64,000 nucleotides of DNA, taken from Methylobacterium isbiliense. GTDB lineage: Bacteria > Pseudomonadota > Alphaproteobacteria > Rhizobiales > Beijerinckiaceae. Made by a program: the position numbers and the translations under genes. Positions 9,626 through 17,818 of this stretch are shown here, piece by piece. Where the stretch lies: contig NZ_BPQQ01000058.1 of the NCBI RefSeq assembly GCF_022179325.1, forward strand, positions 1 to 64,000. Reading direction: 5' to 3'. Within the stretch, counting starts at the first letter, position 1. Each line of letters starts with the position of its first letter. The notes under the pieces were generated by a model, which was given only the letters and a program-made list of their open reading frames with translations, was not told where the DNA came from and did not search any database.

Positions 9626-10031
9626 ACGGACCTCTGCTACTCTTGAATGCATGGCGCACATGGCCAATCAGTCCAAAGATCGATCTTCAGAAGCATTCAT
9701 AACGTCGTTCACGCTAGTCTGAAATTTAACATTGGTTAATTCTCCGACCTGCCCGGGCCAAATCTGATGAATTGATGTCAACACGGAATTCAAGGCAAAA
9801 TATTGTTGGGCGATGTGAGCGAGGCAGATACCAAGGATTGCAGGCGAGGACAAGATTCCGCTTGGCAGGCGGAGCCAGCACGCCGAGATCGGTTGACATG
9901 AGGTCTCAAGCGCGGAGCGTCTCGGCGCAGGATCGGCGCGAATCGGACGGATCCGGCTCCGATCGCTCGCCCCAGTTGCGTGGACACGACGAGATCGGTT
10001 GACTTCCAGCCGGATGGGAAAGGGTCAGCGC
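9626..10031. promoter_or_regulatory. Divergent intergenic region with a 14-bp direct repeat
   Basis: This 406-bp gap separates the HAD/GT4 gene (leftward) from the FkbM gene (rightward), so it must hold both promoters. The 14-mer CGAGATCGGTTGAC occurs at 9884-9897 and again at 9990-10003, 106 bp apart in the same orientation. Each copy includes TTGAC, which looks like a -35 element facing the FkbM gene. The part near the HAD/GT4 start is A+T-rich. A 61-codon frame on the minus strand here has no family resemblance and is not called. Confidence 0.45.
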
Positions 10032-11000
10032 ATGAGTGATCTTGTCGGAACGCGAGCGGGCGAACTCGTCGCCATGAACGAGCGCGCGCTGGAGGCTCGG
10101 CCTTGGCGGAAGCCCGGGTACCGCTATCGCCCGGTTTCCATCCACGACCCGGCCTGCGCCGCGTTCTGGGGACAGTACCCCTATGCCGGATGGGTGCACG
10201 TTCAGGTCGACGATATCGTGGTCGCGATGCTCATGGCGAACGATGACGGCGTCGCCTTGATCTACAACGCGTTCGGTCCCGACAGCTACGAGGCGGCCAG
10301 CGTCGCAGCCTGGGTTGCGGTCGCCCGCGAATGCCGGCAGATCGCCGACATCGGCGCGTTCACCGGCCTGTACACACTCCTCGCTCAGAAGGCCTCACCC
10401 GAGGCGAAAGTGGTTACGGTCGAGCCGAACTCGGCCAGCCGAGCCCGCCTCCATACCAACGCCGTGTGGAACGGCTGTGACCGCAGTCGCGTGGCGCCCT
10501 ATGCGGTCGCTGCCGAGATCGGCACGCTGCCGCTCTTCGTGCCGATGGGGGCGGACCTGCTCGACACGGGAGCCTCGCTGAATCGCGGCTCCCTGGTGAG
10601 CCGCACCGAGATCGTCGCTTGCGCGCCGGTCGACGCGATCATGGCGCAGTTCGATGTCACGGAGCCGAACCTGATGAAGATCGACGTCGAAGGCCTGGAA
10701 GAGGCGGCCCTGCGCGGCATGCCGCGCTGCCTGCATGAGCGGCCGACCCTGTTCCTGGAGGTCGCCACGGGAGAGCTGCTGCAGCGCTGCCACGCTCTCC
10801 TGGCGCCGCACGGCTATCGGATGTGGGGCATCGACGATGAGAGCTTGACGATGACGCCGCCCGTGGAGGCCAACGACGTCACCGCGTGGTTCGCGGAGCA
10901 TGGCGCGAACCGGGCCGCCCTGAACTATCTCTGCTGTGCCCGCGAGGACCACCTCGCCCTCGCTCGGCGCGGGATCGATCGGGTCCACGCCCTCCTGTGA
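10032..11000 (+). CDS. FkbM-family SAM-dependent methyltransferase
   Basis: This 322-residue protein should O-methylate a sugar or other hydroxyl group using S-adenosylmethionine in the cytoplasm. The SAM-binding motif I is IADIGAFTGLYTLLAQ at about residue 104, followed by VVTVEPNSASRARL. The FkbM hallmark MKIDVEGLEEAALRGM lies at about 214-229. The ATG at 10032 follows AAAGGG; an upstream in-frame start at 9999 is weaker. FkbM enzymes are common decorators in polysaccharide loci, which fits the neighbours. It ends 25 bp from the convergent secreted-protein gene, with no obvious terminator between them. Confidence 0.88.
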   Translation: MSDLVGTRAGELVAMNERALEARPWRKPGYRYRPVSIHDPACAAFWGQYPYAGWVHVQVDDIVVAMLMANDDGVALIYNAFGPDSYEAASVAAWVAVARECRQIADIGAFTGLYTLLAQKASPEAKVVTVEPNSASRARLHTNAVWNGCDRSRVAPYAVAAEIGTLPLFVPMGADLLDTGASLNRGSLVSRTEIVACAPVDAIMAQFDVTEPNLMKIDVEGLEEAALRGMPRCLHERPTLFLEVATGELLQRCHALLAPHGYRMWGIDDESLTMTPPVEANDVTAWFAEHGANRAALNYLCCAREDHLALARRGIDRVHALL

Positions 11001-11024
11001 CGCGAGCCGGACGGCCCGCACGCT

Positions 11025-12290
11025 TCAGGGTGCCTCGCCCTGAATGATCCTGCCCCTGACCCGCAGGTTCCCGGCTTTGTCGACGCTGAACACCGTCTGC
11101 CCGCCGACCCGGTAGGCGAGCGTTCCACTACGCGGGTCGAACCCGAGGCAAGCGTCCTGCCCGGAGAAGCAGACGAGCTGCCCCGCCTCCACGGTCAGGG
11201 CATAGCGGCCCCCGGGGCCGGCGGCGCCCTGGGTGTTGAGGATGGCGTAGCCGTACTGCCCTTTCGCCAGGAGCGCATTCGTGCTGCGCGAGGTGTCGAC
11301 GAAGGCCGCGGTGGAGTGGCTACCCTGCACGTGGACCGAGGCCGGACTGACGGTCTCGTCGACGATCGTGCCGACCGCGTGCGACCCGTTGGCGAACCGC
11401 AGGCCGATCGCCGAGTCGGTTTCATCCAGGATCGACACGTCCTGGATGAGGTTGGCACCCTTGAGCCAGAGCCCGAAATGGTAGTCCTTGCCGGGTCCCC
11501 TATTTGGTGTCCCGGCCGCAATCAATGCAGTCGAAGTGAACGAAGAGAGGCCGTAAAGGAAAATGTTATAACAGGAATGGCGTCCGAGGTCGCAGGGGCC
11601 GCTCTCATTGCCGAAATCGCTCTCGATCGCGGCGGCGAAGCCGCGCTGGGCGCCGGGCTTCAAGATGAGGTCGTTGACGATGCCCCAGCTCCTGCCGCCC
11701 TTCGGACCGACCGTGCCGGACACGCCGAGCACCGCCTTGGCGTCGGTGCCGGCGTAGCCGAGGTACCGCCATCGCACGCTGCCGTCGGGAATGCTCCCGC
11801 CGGTGCCGCGCGGCAGGGAGGCCATCGTCGGCCCGGAGGTGCCCGCCGTCACGGCCTCGAAGACCGAGGCGTCGCCCTGCCCATTGGTGTCGATCTGCTG
11901 GCCGGCGTGGTAGGTCGTGTTCGGCGCCCAGGGATCGGCACGGCCGGTGTCGATGCGGCCATCGAACACGGCGCCGTATTCGAGCCGGTCGGCGCCGTAG
12001 CGCGAGACCCAGCGGTTCAGGAATTGGGCGCGATGGCGGTCGCCCGGCAGGCAGCCGACGTCCGAGCAGAACGAGTAGAGGGCGAAGGGAGCCGAGAAAG
12101 TGCCCGGCGGCTGAACCGCGGTGAGATCGACCTTGTCGCCAGCCGCATCCGGGATGCGGCCGCCCGAGACGCTGAGCTGGTTCAGCCGAAGCCCAGAGGG
12201 CTGTTGCGCGTGCGCGGCCCACGGCATTGGCCAGACGATCGAGCCGGCGAGGAGCGCACCGAGGGCACGATGGGCCGCCGGCCTGCTCAC
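11025..12290 (-). CDS. Secreted protein with tailspike-like features, function unknown
   Basis: This is a 421-residue protein with a clear signal peptide: a basic start, the hydrophobic core ALGALLAGSIVW and an AHA-QQ cleavage site near residue 32. The mature part has a WAPNTTYHAGQQ...GTSGP...DGSVRWRYLG block (about residues 115-170), a pattern seen in phage tail-fibre and tailspike proteins. Turn-rich segments such as GLRFANGSHAVGTIVDET follow, and the tail YRVGGQTVFSVDKAGNLRV resembles fibre C-termini. I do not recognise a catalytic family. The GTG at 12290 overlaps the stop codon of the upstream methyltransferase (GTGA), indicating translational coupling. A glycan-binding or glycan-cleaving role outside the cell is a guess. 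Confidence 0.65.
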   Translation of the reverse strand: MSRPAAHRALGALLAGSIVWPMPWAAHAQQPSGLRLNQLSVSGGRIPDAAGDKVDLTAVQPPGTFSAPFALYSFCSDVGCLPGDRHRAQFLNRWVSRYGADRLEYGAVFDGRIDTGRADPWAPNTTYHAGQQIDTNGQGDASVFEAVTAGTSGPTMASLPRGTGGSIPDGSVRWRYLGYAGTDAKAVLGVSGTVGPKGGRSWGIVNDLILKPGAQRGFAAAIESDFGNESGPCDLGRHSCYNIFLYGLSSFTSTALIAAGTPNRGPGKDYHFGLWLKGANLIQDVSILDETDSAIGLRFANGSHAVGTIVDETVSPASVHVQGSHSTAAFVDTSRSTNALLAKGQYGYAILNTQGAAGPGGRYALTVEAGQLVCFSGQDACLGFDPRSGTLAYRVGGQTVFSVDKAGNLRVRGRIIQGEAP

Positions 12291-12970
12291 GACAGGGTGC
12301 CGGCAAGCTTGCGCACGTAGCACTTGCCCCAATCCGCCCGGAAGCTCTCATGGGGCGTTTCGGCGAAGAAATCGTCGATGGCCGCCGCCACCTCCGGCCA
12401 GTGCAGCCGGTCCCGGTGATAATCGTCCCCGATTAGCACGCCGCCGGGACGCAGCAGCGGCCACCACGCCTTGAGGTCATTCTTCACGGATTGATAATCG
12501 TGCCCAGCGTCGATGTGCAGGACGTCGACCTCGATGCCGCGCTCCTTCAGAACGACGAGGGCATTGACGCTGTCCAGCGGCAGCGGGACGATATAATCCT
12601 CAAGACCTTTGTCGATCATGTTCGCCATGAAACAGTGGTACAGGCTCGGATACCCGTCGCGGAAGCGCAGCTCCGCGTGGAAGCCCGGATTGAGCCAGTG
12701 GTCTGAAGCGCCCAGCCAAGTGTCGATGGCGATGACAACGCCATCGAGCGCAAGCGCCTTCAACCGAGCGGCCATCGTGGCGACCGACCCACCCTTCCAT
12801 ACGCCGACTTCGACAACGATGCGAGGCCGCACCACATCAATGGCTTCCGCAAGATAGCCATGATCGCTGTTCCAGCCCTGGTGATCGACACCGTAGATGT
12901 GCCGAGGAAAAGCCGCGACGGGATCGTTACCGTGCCAAAGCTTATCGAGCACCCATTGACGCACCGACAT
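12287..12970 (-). CDS. Class I SAM-dependent methyltransferase (CmcI / Methyltransf_24 type)
   Basis: This 227-residue protein has SAM-binding motif I IVVEVGVWKGGSVATMA near residue 52, the VLHIDAGHDYQSVKNDL block near 150 and GGVLIGDDYH near 180. These are typical of cephalosporin-hydroxylase-like and Methyltransf_24 enzymes often found in sugar-modification clusters. The ATG at 12970 has GAGAGGGG upstream; the frame opens at 12988 without a better site. Its stop overlaps the GTG of the secreted protein, so the two are one operon. Its substrate could be the same glycan handled by the surrounding transferases. Confidence 0.82.
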   Translation of the reverse strand: MSVRQWVLDKLWHGNDPVAAFPRHIYGVDHQGWNSDHGYLAEAIDVVRPRIVVEVGVWKGGSVATMAARLKALALDGVVIAIDTWLGASDHWLNPGFHAELRFRDGYPSLYHCFMANMIDKGLEDYIVPLPLDSVNALVVLKERGIEVDVLHIDAGHDYQSVKNDLKAWWPLLRPGGVLIGDDYHRDRLHWPEVAAAIDDFFAETPHESFRADWGKCYVRKLAGTLS

Positions 12971-13207
12971 ATGCCAGACCCCTCTCAACTTACTACCGTC
13001 ATCGTAGGTATATCAACTAGCGGACCCTTGAAGCGATAGGCAACCTGCTCCGGGCTGCGTTGTAACGTCCCGAGCTTGGTGAGATGCCGATTTGATGCCG
13101 ATGTGAACCACACCACGGGCAGGGGTCGTGCCCGTCAATGGGGTGGACTTTCGGAGTGGAGTTGGAGCGGCCGCCGGTCCGGCGACCTGCGGTGGAAGAG
13201 CGTAGGT

Positions 13208-13376
13208 TCAGCCCCGATCCCGCCGAGGTTGTCGCTCACCGCTCGGGTCACTGCCCTGCTGCTGCGGCGCCCTGCCGGCAAATCTGCCCGCCGAGATCGT
13301 CAGCCTGTCCGAGCAGATCGAGCTGCCGGAGGTAGCACTGCTCGTCATCCAGCATCAACGGCTCGCGGTGCGCTGC
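13208..13376 (+). pseudogene. IS66-family TnpC remnant with frameshift
   Basis: Two adjoining frames encode the N-terminal zinc-binding region of IS66 TnpC. First comes DPAEVVAHRSGHCP, then after a frameshift near 13,255 comes CCGALPANLPAEIVSLSEQ and on to LAVRCQGC. It is truncated on the left and interrupted on the right by the ISAs1 element that starts at 13377. It is the same TnpC part preserved at 1825-2325, but in the opposite orientation and clearly diverged from it, so it is a separate insertion event rather than a recent copy. Bases 12,971-13,207 to the left hold no gene. Confidence 0.7.
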
Positions 13377-14704
13377 CAGGGCTGCGAACTCGGGTTAACG
13401 GCGGTTTACGTTTTGCTGGAAGGCTGACTCAGTCCGCGGGGACAAGGAGCCCCGCTGATGAGACCGACGATCCTGGAGAGCCTGCCGAAGTCGCGCGTGG
13501 CCGCCCTGCTGCGGCACCTGGGCGAGATCGAGGATCCGCGCGAGCCCTGGCGGGTGGCCCACCCGCTGCCCGAAGTGCTGCTGCTGGTCGTGTGCGGCAT
13601 GATCTGCGACTGCGACGACTACGACCTGATCGCCGCGTGGGGACAGATCCACCTCCCCCTTTCTGCGCCGCTTCCTGCCATACCACAACGGCGTCCCCGG
13701 CGGGCGCTGGCTGACGATCCTGATGAACCGGATCAATCTAGCCCTGTTCTCGGCCGCCTTCACCGACTGGGTGCGCGAGACCTGGCCGGAGCGGCCCGAA
13801 CTGATCGCCATCGACGGCAAGACCTCGCGGCGTAGCCATGACCGGGCAGCGGGTCGTGCGCCGCTGCATCTGGTCTCGGCGTTTGCCACCACGGGCCGCC
13901 TCGTGCTCGGCCAGGAGGCGGTGCCCGACAAGGCTTCCGAGACCACCGCCATCCCGGCTTTGGTCGAGCGGCTGGCCGAGAAGGACGGGCCGAAGGGCGC
14001 CCTCGTGACCATCGATGCGGTGGCCACCCACCCGGCCATCGCCGCAACGATCCGGGCGGCGGGGGCCGACTACCTGCTGGCGCTCAAGGCCAACCAGCCG
14101 ACCCTGCGGGCCGAGGTCGAGAGCCTGTTTGCCGAGGCGGCTCCCGACGGCTTCGAGACCGTGACGGAGCACGACAAGGGCCATGGCCGCCTTGAGCAGC
14201 GCAGCGTCAGCGTGGCGCGCGAGGTCGACTGGCTCGAAGGACCGCGCCGCTTTCCCGGCGAGGCCCGCCTGCCGGACGTGGCCTGCCTGGTGCGCGTGGT
14301 CTCCCGCGTCGAGACGAAAGAGCGCTGCCGGGGCGAGACGCGCTACTACGTCTCCTCCGCCCCGCTCACCGCGGCGCGCGGCCGAAGCGGTGCGCGGGCA
14401 CTGGGCGATCGAGAACAGCCTGCACTGGGTGCTCGACGTGGTGTTTGCCGAGGATCAGTCCCGCCTGCGCAAGGGGCACGGGGCGCACAACATGGCGGTG
14501 GTGCGCCACTTCGCGATCAACCTGGTGCGCGGCGCGCCTGAGCCGCCAGCGGGCGAGCGCTCACCGCTCAAGCGGCGCCCCAAACCCGGCAGCACCCCGA
14601 AGCCCACCAGCCTCAAGCTGCGCCGCAAGATCGCCGGATGGAACCCCGACTACCTCAACGCTGCCCTCGATCACAAACCCCCTTAACCTCGATTCGCAGC
14701 CCTG
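13377..14704 (+). mobile_element. ISAs1-family element (first of two adjacent), decayed
   Basis: The left end starts CAGGGCTGCGAA at 13377 and continues to GGGTTAA; the reverse complement of the right end, finishing at 14704, starts with the same 12 bases and also ends GGTTAA. This gives imperfect terminal repeats of about 22 bp. Its transposase has two frameshifts, so it cannot move itself. It sits in the IS66 remnant on its left and ends 9 bp before the second ISAs1 element. Confidence 0.78.
13458..14686 (+). pseudogene. ISAs1-family transposase, two frameshifts
   Basis: Three frames together give a full-length ISAs1 transposase. It starts with the ATG at 13458 (RPTILESLPKSRVAALLRHL). The first break is near 13,655 in a run of C and T bases, after CDCDDYDLIAAWGQ. 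The second frame carries LIAIDGKTSRRSHDRA and the catalytic core. The second break is near 14,382, where a GC-repeat tract appears two bases short, and the last frame gives AEAVRGHWAIENSLHWVLDVVF to the stop at 14686. Family landmarks are all present, so the breaks are recent relative to sequence decay. No slippery-site structure suggests programmed shifting. Confidence 0.82.
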
Positions 14705-14713
14705 GGCGCACCT

Positions 14714-15913
14714 CAGGGGAATCGCATTTGAGGCAGCGGGGTAGCGGGCTGGGTCGAGATGGGTTCTGTCTTCGGTTCGATTGGATGAGCCGATGCTGTC
14801 ACTGATCACGATCCTGAGCGCTGTGCCGGACCCTCGGACGGGCAATGCCACGCGCCATGACCTGCTCGATCTGCTTGTGATCGCGCTGACGGCGTCGCTC
14901 TGCGGCTGCGAGAGCTGCGTCGACATTGCCGATTTTGCCGAGGATCGGGAGGCGTTGTTCCGGGAGGTCCTGAGCCTTCCGAACGGCTTGCCCAGCCACG
15001 ACACGTTCTCGCGGCTGTTCCGCCTGATCGATCCCGCTGCCCTGTCGGACTGCTTCGCCCGGTTTCTGGACGATCTCGGGTCGGAGGGTGCGGGGATGAT
15101 CGCCATCGACGGCAAGACACTCCGGCGCTCCTTCGACCGCGCCGCGGGCAAGAGCGCACTGCATGTGGTCACGGCCTTCGCCGGCGAGGCCGGGCTGGTG
15201 CTCGGCCAGAAGGCGGTGCCGGAGGGCGGCAACGAGATCACCGCCGCCCACGCCCTGCTCGCCATCGTCGACATCCGGGGCATGCTCGTCACCGCCGACG
15301 CCATCCACTGCCAGAGCGAGACGGCGCGCCTCGTGCTGGAACGCGGCGGCGACTATCTCTTCGCGCTCAAGAAGAACCGGCCCGCGACCCACGCCGACGT
15401 CGAGACCTTCTTTGCCGACCCGGCGAGCGAGCCGGCCGAGACGTTGGAAACCACCGATGCCGACCACGTCCGTCTGGAGATCCGCCGGCACGACGTGGTC
15501 CACGACGTCGGCTGGCTGTTGCCCGACGACAAGGATCCCAATCGGCCGACCATGCCGGCTCTGGCCACCCTCGGCCGGATCGGCGCGACCGTCGAACGCG
15601 ACGGCAAGACCACCACCTCGACCCGCTACTATCTCTCCTCGGCCCGCCTCTCCGCGGCGGCGTTCGCCAAGGCCGTGCGCGGTCACTGGGCCATCGAGAA
15701 CGGCCTCCATTGGGTCCTCGACACTGCCTTCCGCGAGGACGACGCCCGAGCCCGAAAGAACCACGCGCCGGAAAACCTCGCCATCATCCGAAAGCTCGCA
15801 CTCAACGTCCTCAGGGCTGCAAGGCCCGACATCTCCATCCGACGCAAGCGAAAGCGGGCCGGATGGTCCGACGCCTTCGCACGATCCGTCATCGGACAAA
15901 TGCGATAGCCCTG
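14714..15913 (+). mobile_element. ISAs1-family element (second), complete
   Basis: The terminal inverted repeats are CAGGGGAATCGCATTTG at 14714 and, at the right end, the reverse complement of CAGGGCTATCGCATTTG, finishing at 15913 (15 of 17 identical). The flanks GGCGCACCT (14705-14713) and GGCTCACCT (15914-15922) differ at one base and look like a 9-bp target duplication that has since mutated, matching the 8-10 bp usual for the family. The 1200-bp element has an intact transposase. Confidence 0.85.
14793..15908 (+). CDS. ISAs1-family transposase
   Basis: This is a 371-residue DDE transposase. The family core is complete: AGMIAIDGKTLRRSFDRAAG (first catalytic Asp), LVTADAIHCQSETARLV (second) and VRGHWAIENGLHWVLD with the final acidic residues, plus the ENLAIIRKLALNVLR tail. 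The ATG at 14793 is used; a TTG four codons earlier is also in frame. It is about as long as family members usually are. The decayed neighbour at 13458-14686 belongs to the same family but is clearly a different lineage. Confidence 0.92.
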   Translation: MLSLITILSAVPDPRTGNATRHDLLDLLVIALTASLCGCESCVDIADFAEDREALFREVLSLPNGLPSHDTFSRLFRLIDPAALSDCFARFLDDLGSEGAGMIAIDGKTLRRSFDRAAGKSALHVVTAFAGEAGLVLGQKAVPEGGNEITAAHALLAIVDIRGMLVTADAIHCQSETARLVLERGGDYLFALKKNRPATHADVETFFADPASEPAETLETTDADHVRLEIRRHDVVHDVGWLLPDDKDPNRPTMPALATLGRIGATVERDGKTTTSTRYYLSSARLSAAAFAKAVRGHWAIENGLHWVLDTAFREDDARARKNHAPENLAIIRKLALNVLRAARPDISIRRKRKRAGWSDAFARSVIGQMR

Positions 15914-16109
15914 GGGCTCACCTTGCGTCCCATTGCTGCCAGGACCGGCGCCAGCTACGCATCGAGATCCGTATCGGACCAAGCCTGCGCCATCGGCGCA
16001 TCCCGTGGCAGTCGCTACGGAGCACAAACGCATCACCGCCGACACAGTGCCAAGGCAATGCAAGCGCTTGCCAAGCTTGCAACTGCCGGCAGGCGTGATA
16101 GAAGGCGTC

Positions 16110-16141
16110 GGTTGATTTACTATCTAATTGGCAAATCAACC
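16110..16141. promoter_or_regulatory. 9-bp perfect inverted repeat upstream of methyltransferase gene
   Basis: GGTTGATTT at 16110-16118 pairs with AAATCAACC at 16133-16141 across a 14-nt A+T-rich loop. It ends 31 bp before the methyltransferase start at 16173. Its place and symmetry suit an operator or a 5-prime leader hairpin. The sequence from 15914 to 16109 on its left shows no gene. Confidence 0.45.
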
Positions 16142-16172
16142 AGGCGCACAGTAAATTATGAGGAATAAACAG

Positions 16173-16841
16173 ATGACCGGATGGGAGCTTAAGCACGTAA
16201 ATAGCTTCGAAGGGCCCTCTCTCGCCATCCAAACGACTTATGAGAATAGATATTTTCGTGCATCCATGCGTAAAATACTGTCTCGCCTACCTAATCGGTG
16301 CATCGGCGCAGATTTTGGAGCAGGTTACGGTCGCCTAACACCGATGCTTGAGGAATTTTTTGACAAAGCCGTAGGTTTCGAGCGCGAGGAGCAGTTCATT
16401 CGTTTTGGCGACGAACTTGCAAAGACTCATGAAATAACGAAGATTGATACGCTTAGTTCTGTACCACTAAGTGATGGGGAGGCAGCTTTCGCCTTCATCT
16501 GCACTGTTCTTCATCACATGACCGACCCTGAAGTAATTGAGACTGTCGGCGAGATGAAGCGGGTCGCTAAGGGCGGCTTTGTCATGCTGATTGAGAGCAC
16601 CGAGGAGAACTTCCTCTTAGGAGAAGAGGTCCGCGGCGGTCTGTTCACAAAGGGACGTGCCATCTCGGAGTACGAGCGCTTTATGTCTCCATGGGTGCTT
16701 GATTTTGCGCGACCGCGTCACATGGGTGGAACGAATCAAGTTCCTCCATGGGGCTCAATTATGGTCTTCCGCGACCCAAGCATCCCTGCCACGCCAGGCC
16801 CCGTGATCTCGGATTGGTTCCGTTCTGAGCTGACGTACTGA
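16173..16841 (+). CDS. Class I SAM-dependent methyltransferase
   Basis: This 222-residue protein has the SAM-binding motif IGADFGAGYGRLTPML at about residues 44-59. Acidic motif II is around KAVGFEREEQF, and post-motif helices include FICTVLHHMTDPEVIETVGEMKRVAKGG, as in Methyltransf_11/25-type enzymes. The start at 16173 has GAGGAA seven bases upstream and is preferred over the ATG at 16158. Base composition is far more A+T-rich than the flanking IS DNA and the core genes, pointing to acquisition from elsewhere. An IS5 element inserted 7 bp after its stop codon, separating it from a likely terminator hairpin. The substrate is unknown; a sugar is likely from context. Confidence 0.82.
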   Translation: MTGWELKHVNSFEGPSLAIQTTYENRYFRASMRKILSRLPNRCIGADFGAGYGRLTPMLEEFFDKAVGFEREEQFIRFGDELAKTHEITKIDTLSSVPLSDGEAAFAFICTVLHHMTDPEVIETVGEMKRVAKGGFVMLIESTEENFLLGEEVRGGLFTKGRAISEYERFMSPWVLDFARPRHMGGTNQVPPWGSIMVFRDPSIPATPGPVISDWFRSELTY

Positions 16842-16847
16842 CTCTTA

Positions 16848-17764
16848 GAGCCCGTCCGATAAGGTGCTTGGGTGGGTTGGGTAGCCGGGATGGCGGTGAT
16901 TCCGGGAGGGTGCTGAAGCCTGAACCGGACCTGCCATGTGGACCCCGACCACCCGGCGGCGGCATAGCCGCACGGGGCTGCGCTACGAAACCGACCTCAC
17001 CGACGCGGAGTGGGCGGTGATCCGTCCGCTCCTGCCTGCCCCGGCCCCTTGTGGTCGCCCGCCGATCTGGTCGATGCGCGAGATCCTGAACGCGATCTTC
17101 TCTGTCCTGCGTGGCGGTATCGCTTGGCGGCTGATCCCCAAGGACCTGCCGCCGCGCTCGACCACCTACGGCTACTTCAGCCGCTGGCGCGATCAGGGAG
17201 TGTTCGCGCGGATCATCCATCATCTCGTGATGGCTGACCGGGAGCGCACCGGGCGGGAGGCCTCCCCGACAGCCGCCGTGCTCGACAGCCAGAGCATCAA
17301 GACCACCGAAAGCGGCGGCCCACGCGGCTACGACGCGGGCAAGAAGGTGAAGGGCCGCAAACGTCAGGCTCTGGTGGACACGGACGGCCGCGCCCTCGTG
17401 CTGGAGCCGCAGCCCGCGGGCGTTCAGGATCGCGATGGCGCAGGGCCGGCGCTCCGCCTGTCGCGGCGCCTGTTTCCGTTCATCGCCAAGGCGTTCGCGG
17501 ATGCAGGCTACGCCGGAGACGCACTCGCAGCGGCGACCATCATCGAGGTCGAGATCGTGCGCAAGCCGCCCGGACAGGTCGGCTTCGCCGTGCAGCCCCG
17601 CAGGTGGGTCGTTGAACGCTTCTTCGCCTGGATCAGTCGCAACCGCTGCCTCTGGAAGGATCCGGAGGCGACCCTCGCCTCAGCCAATGTCTTCCTCTAC
17701 GCGACAGCTGTCATGATCCTCGTCCGACGTCTTGCCCGCTCAGCCTGAGTTATCGGACGGACTC
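16848..17764 (+). mobile_element. IS5-family (IS427-like) insertion sequence, complete
   Basis: The terminal inverted repeats are GAGCCCGTCCGATAA at 16848 and its reverse complement with one mismatch (GAGTCCGTCCGATAA) finishing at 17764. A TTA target duplication is present on both sides (16845-16847 and 17765-17767). It is 917 bp long with one intact transposase. The clean duplication indicates a fairly recent insertion, just past the stop codon of the methyltransferase gene. Confidence 0.9.
16936..17748 (+). CDS. IS5-family transposase (IS427-like)
   Basis: A single 270-residue frame includes the N-terminal DUF4096-type block (LTDAEWAVIRPLLPAP) and the DDE domain: AVLDSQSIKTTESGG with the first Asp, KRQALVDTDG, FADAGYAGD with the second, and RWVVERFFAWISRNRCLWKD with the catalytic Glu. 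Many relatives need a ribosomal frameshift to join two halves; here both lie in one frame. The ATG at 16936 is about 90 bp inside the left terminal repeat. Confidence 0.92.
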   Translation: MWTPTTRRRHSRTGLRYETDLTDAEWAVIRPLLPAPAPCGRPPIWSMREILNAIFSVLRGGIAWRLIPKDLPPRSTTYGYFSRWRDQGVFARIIHHLVMADRERTGREASPTAAVLDSQSIKTTESGGPRGYDAGKKVKGRKRQALVDTDGRALVLEPQPAGVQDRDGAGPALRLSRRLFPFIAKAFADAGYAGDALAAATIIEVEIVRKPPGQVGFAVQPRRWVVERFFAWISRNRCLWKDPEATLASANVFLYATAVMILVRRLARSA

Positions 17765-17778
17765 TTAGAAAGCTACCA

Positions 17779-17818
17779 AAAATGCAAGGATCTAGCGCAA
17801 ATTTCTTCCTTGCATTTT
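17779..17818 (+). terminator. Probable terminator of the 16173-16841 methyltransferase, displaced by IS5
   Basis: AAAATGCAAGGA (17779-17790) pairs perfectly with TCCTTGCATTTT (17807-17818) over a 16-nt loop, ending in a short T-run. Without the IS5 element the hairpin would begin about 20 bp after the methyltransferase stop. The surrounding 17,765-17,928 is A+T-rich like that gene and holds no frame. Confidence 0.5.

Noticed and set aside
9668-9853. A 61-codon minus-strand frame upstream of the HAD/GT4 gene
   Set aside because: No family resemblance and no good ribosome-binding site. The region must hold the divergent promoters.
13377-14704. Programmed ribosomal frameshifting in the first ISAs1 transposase
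   Set aside because: ISAs1 elements normally encode one continuous transposase, the neighbouring copy is unbroken, and the second break looks like a two-base loss in a GC-repeat tract.
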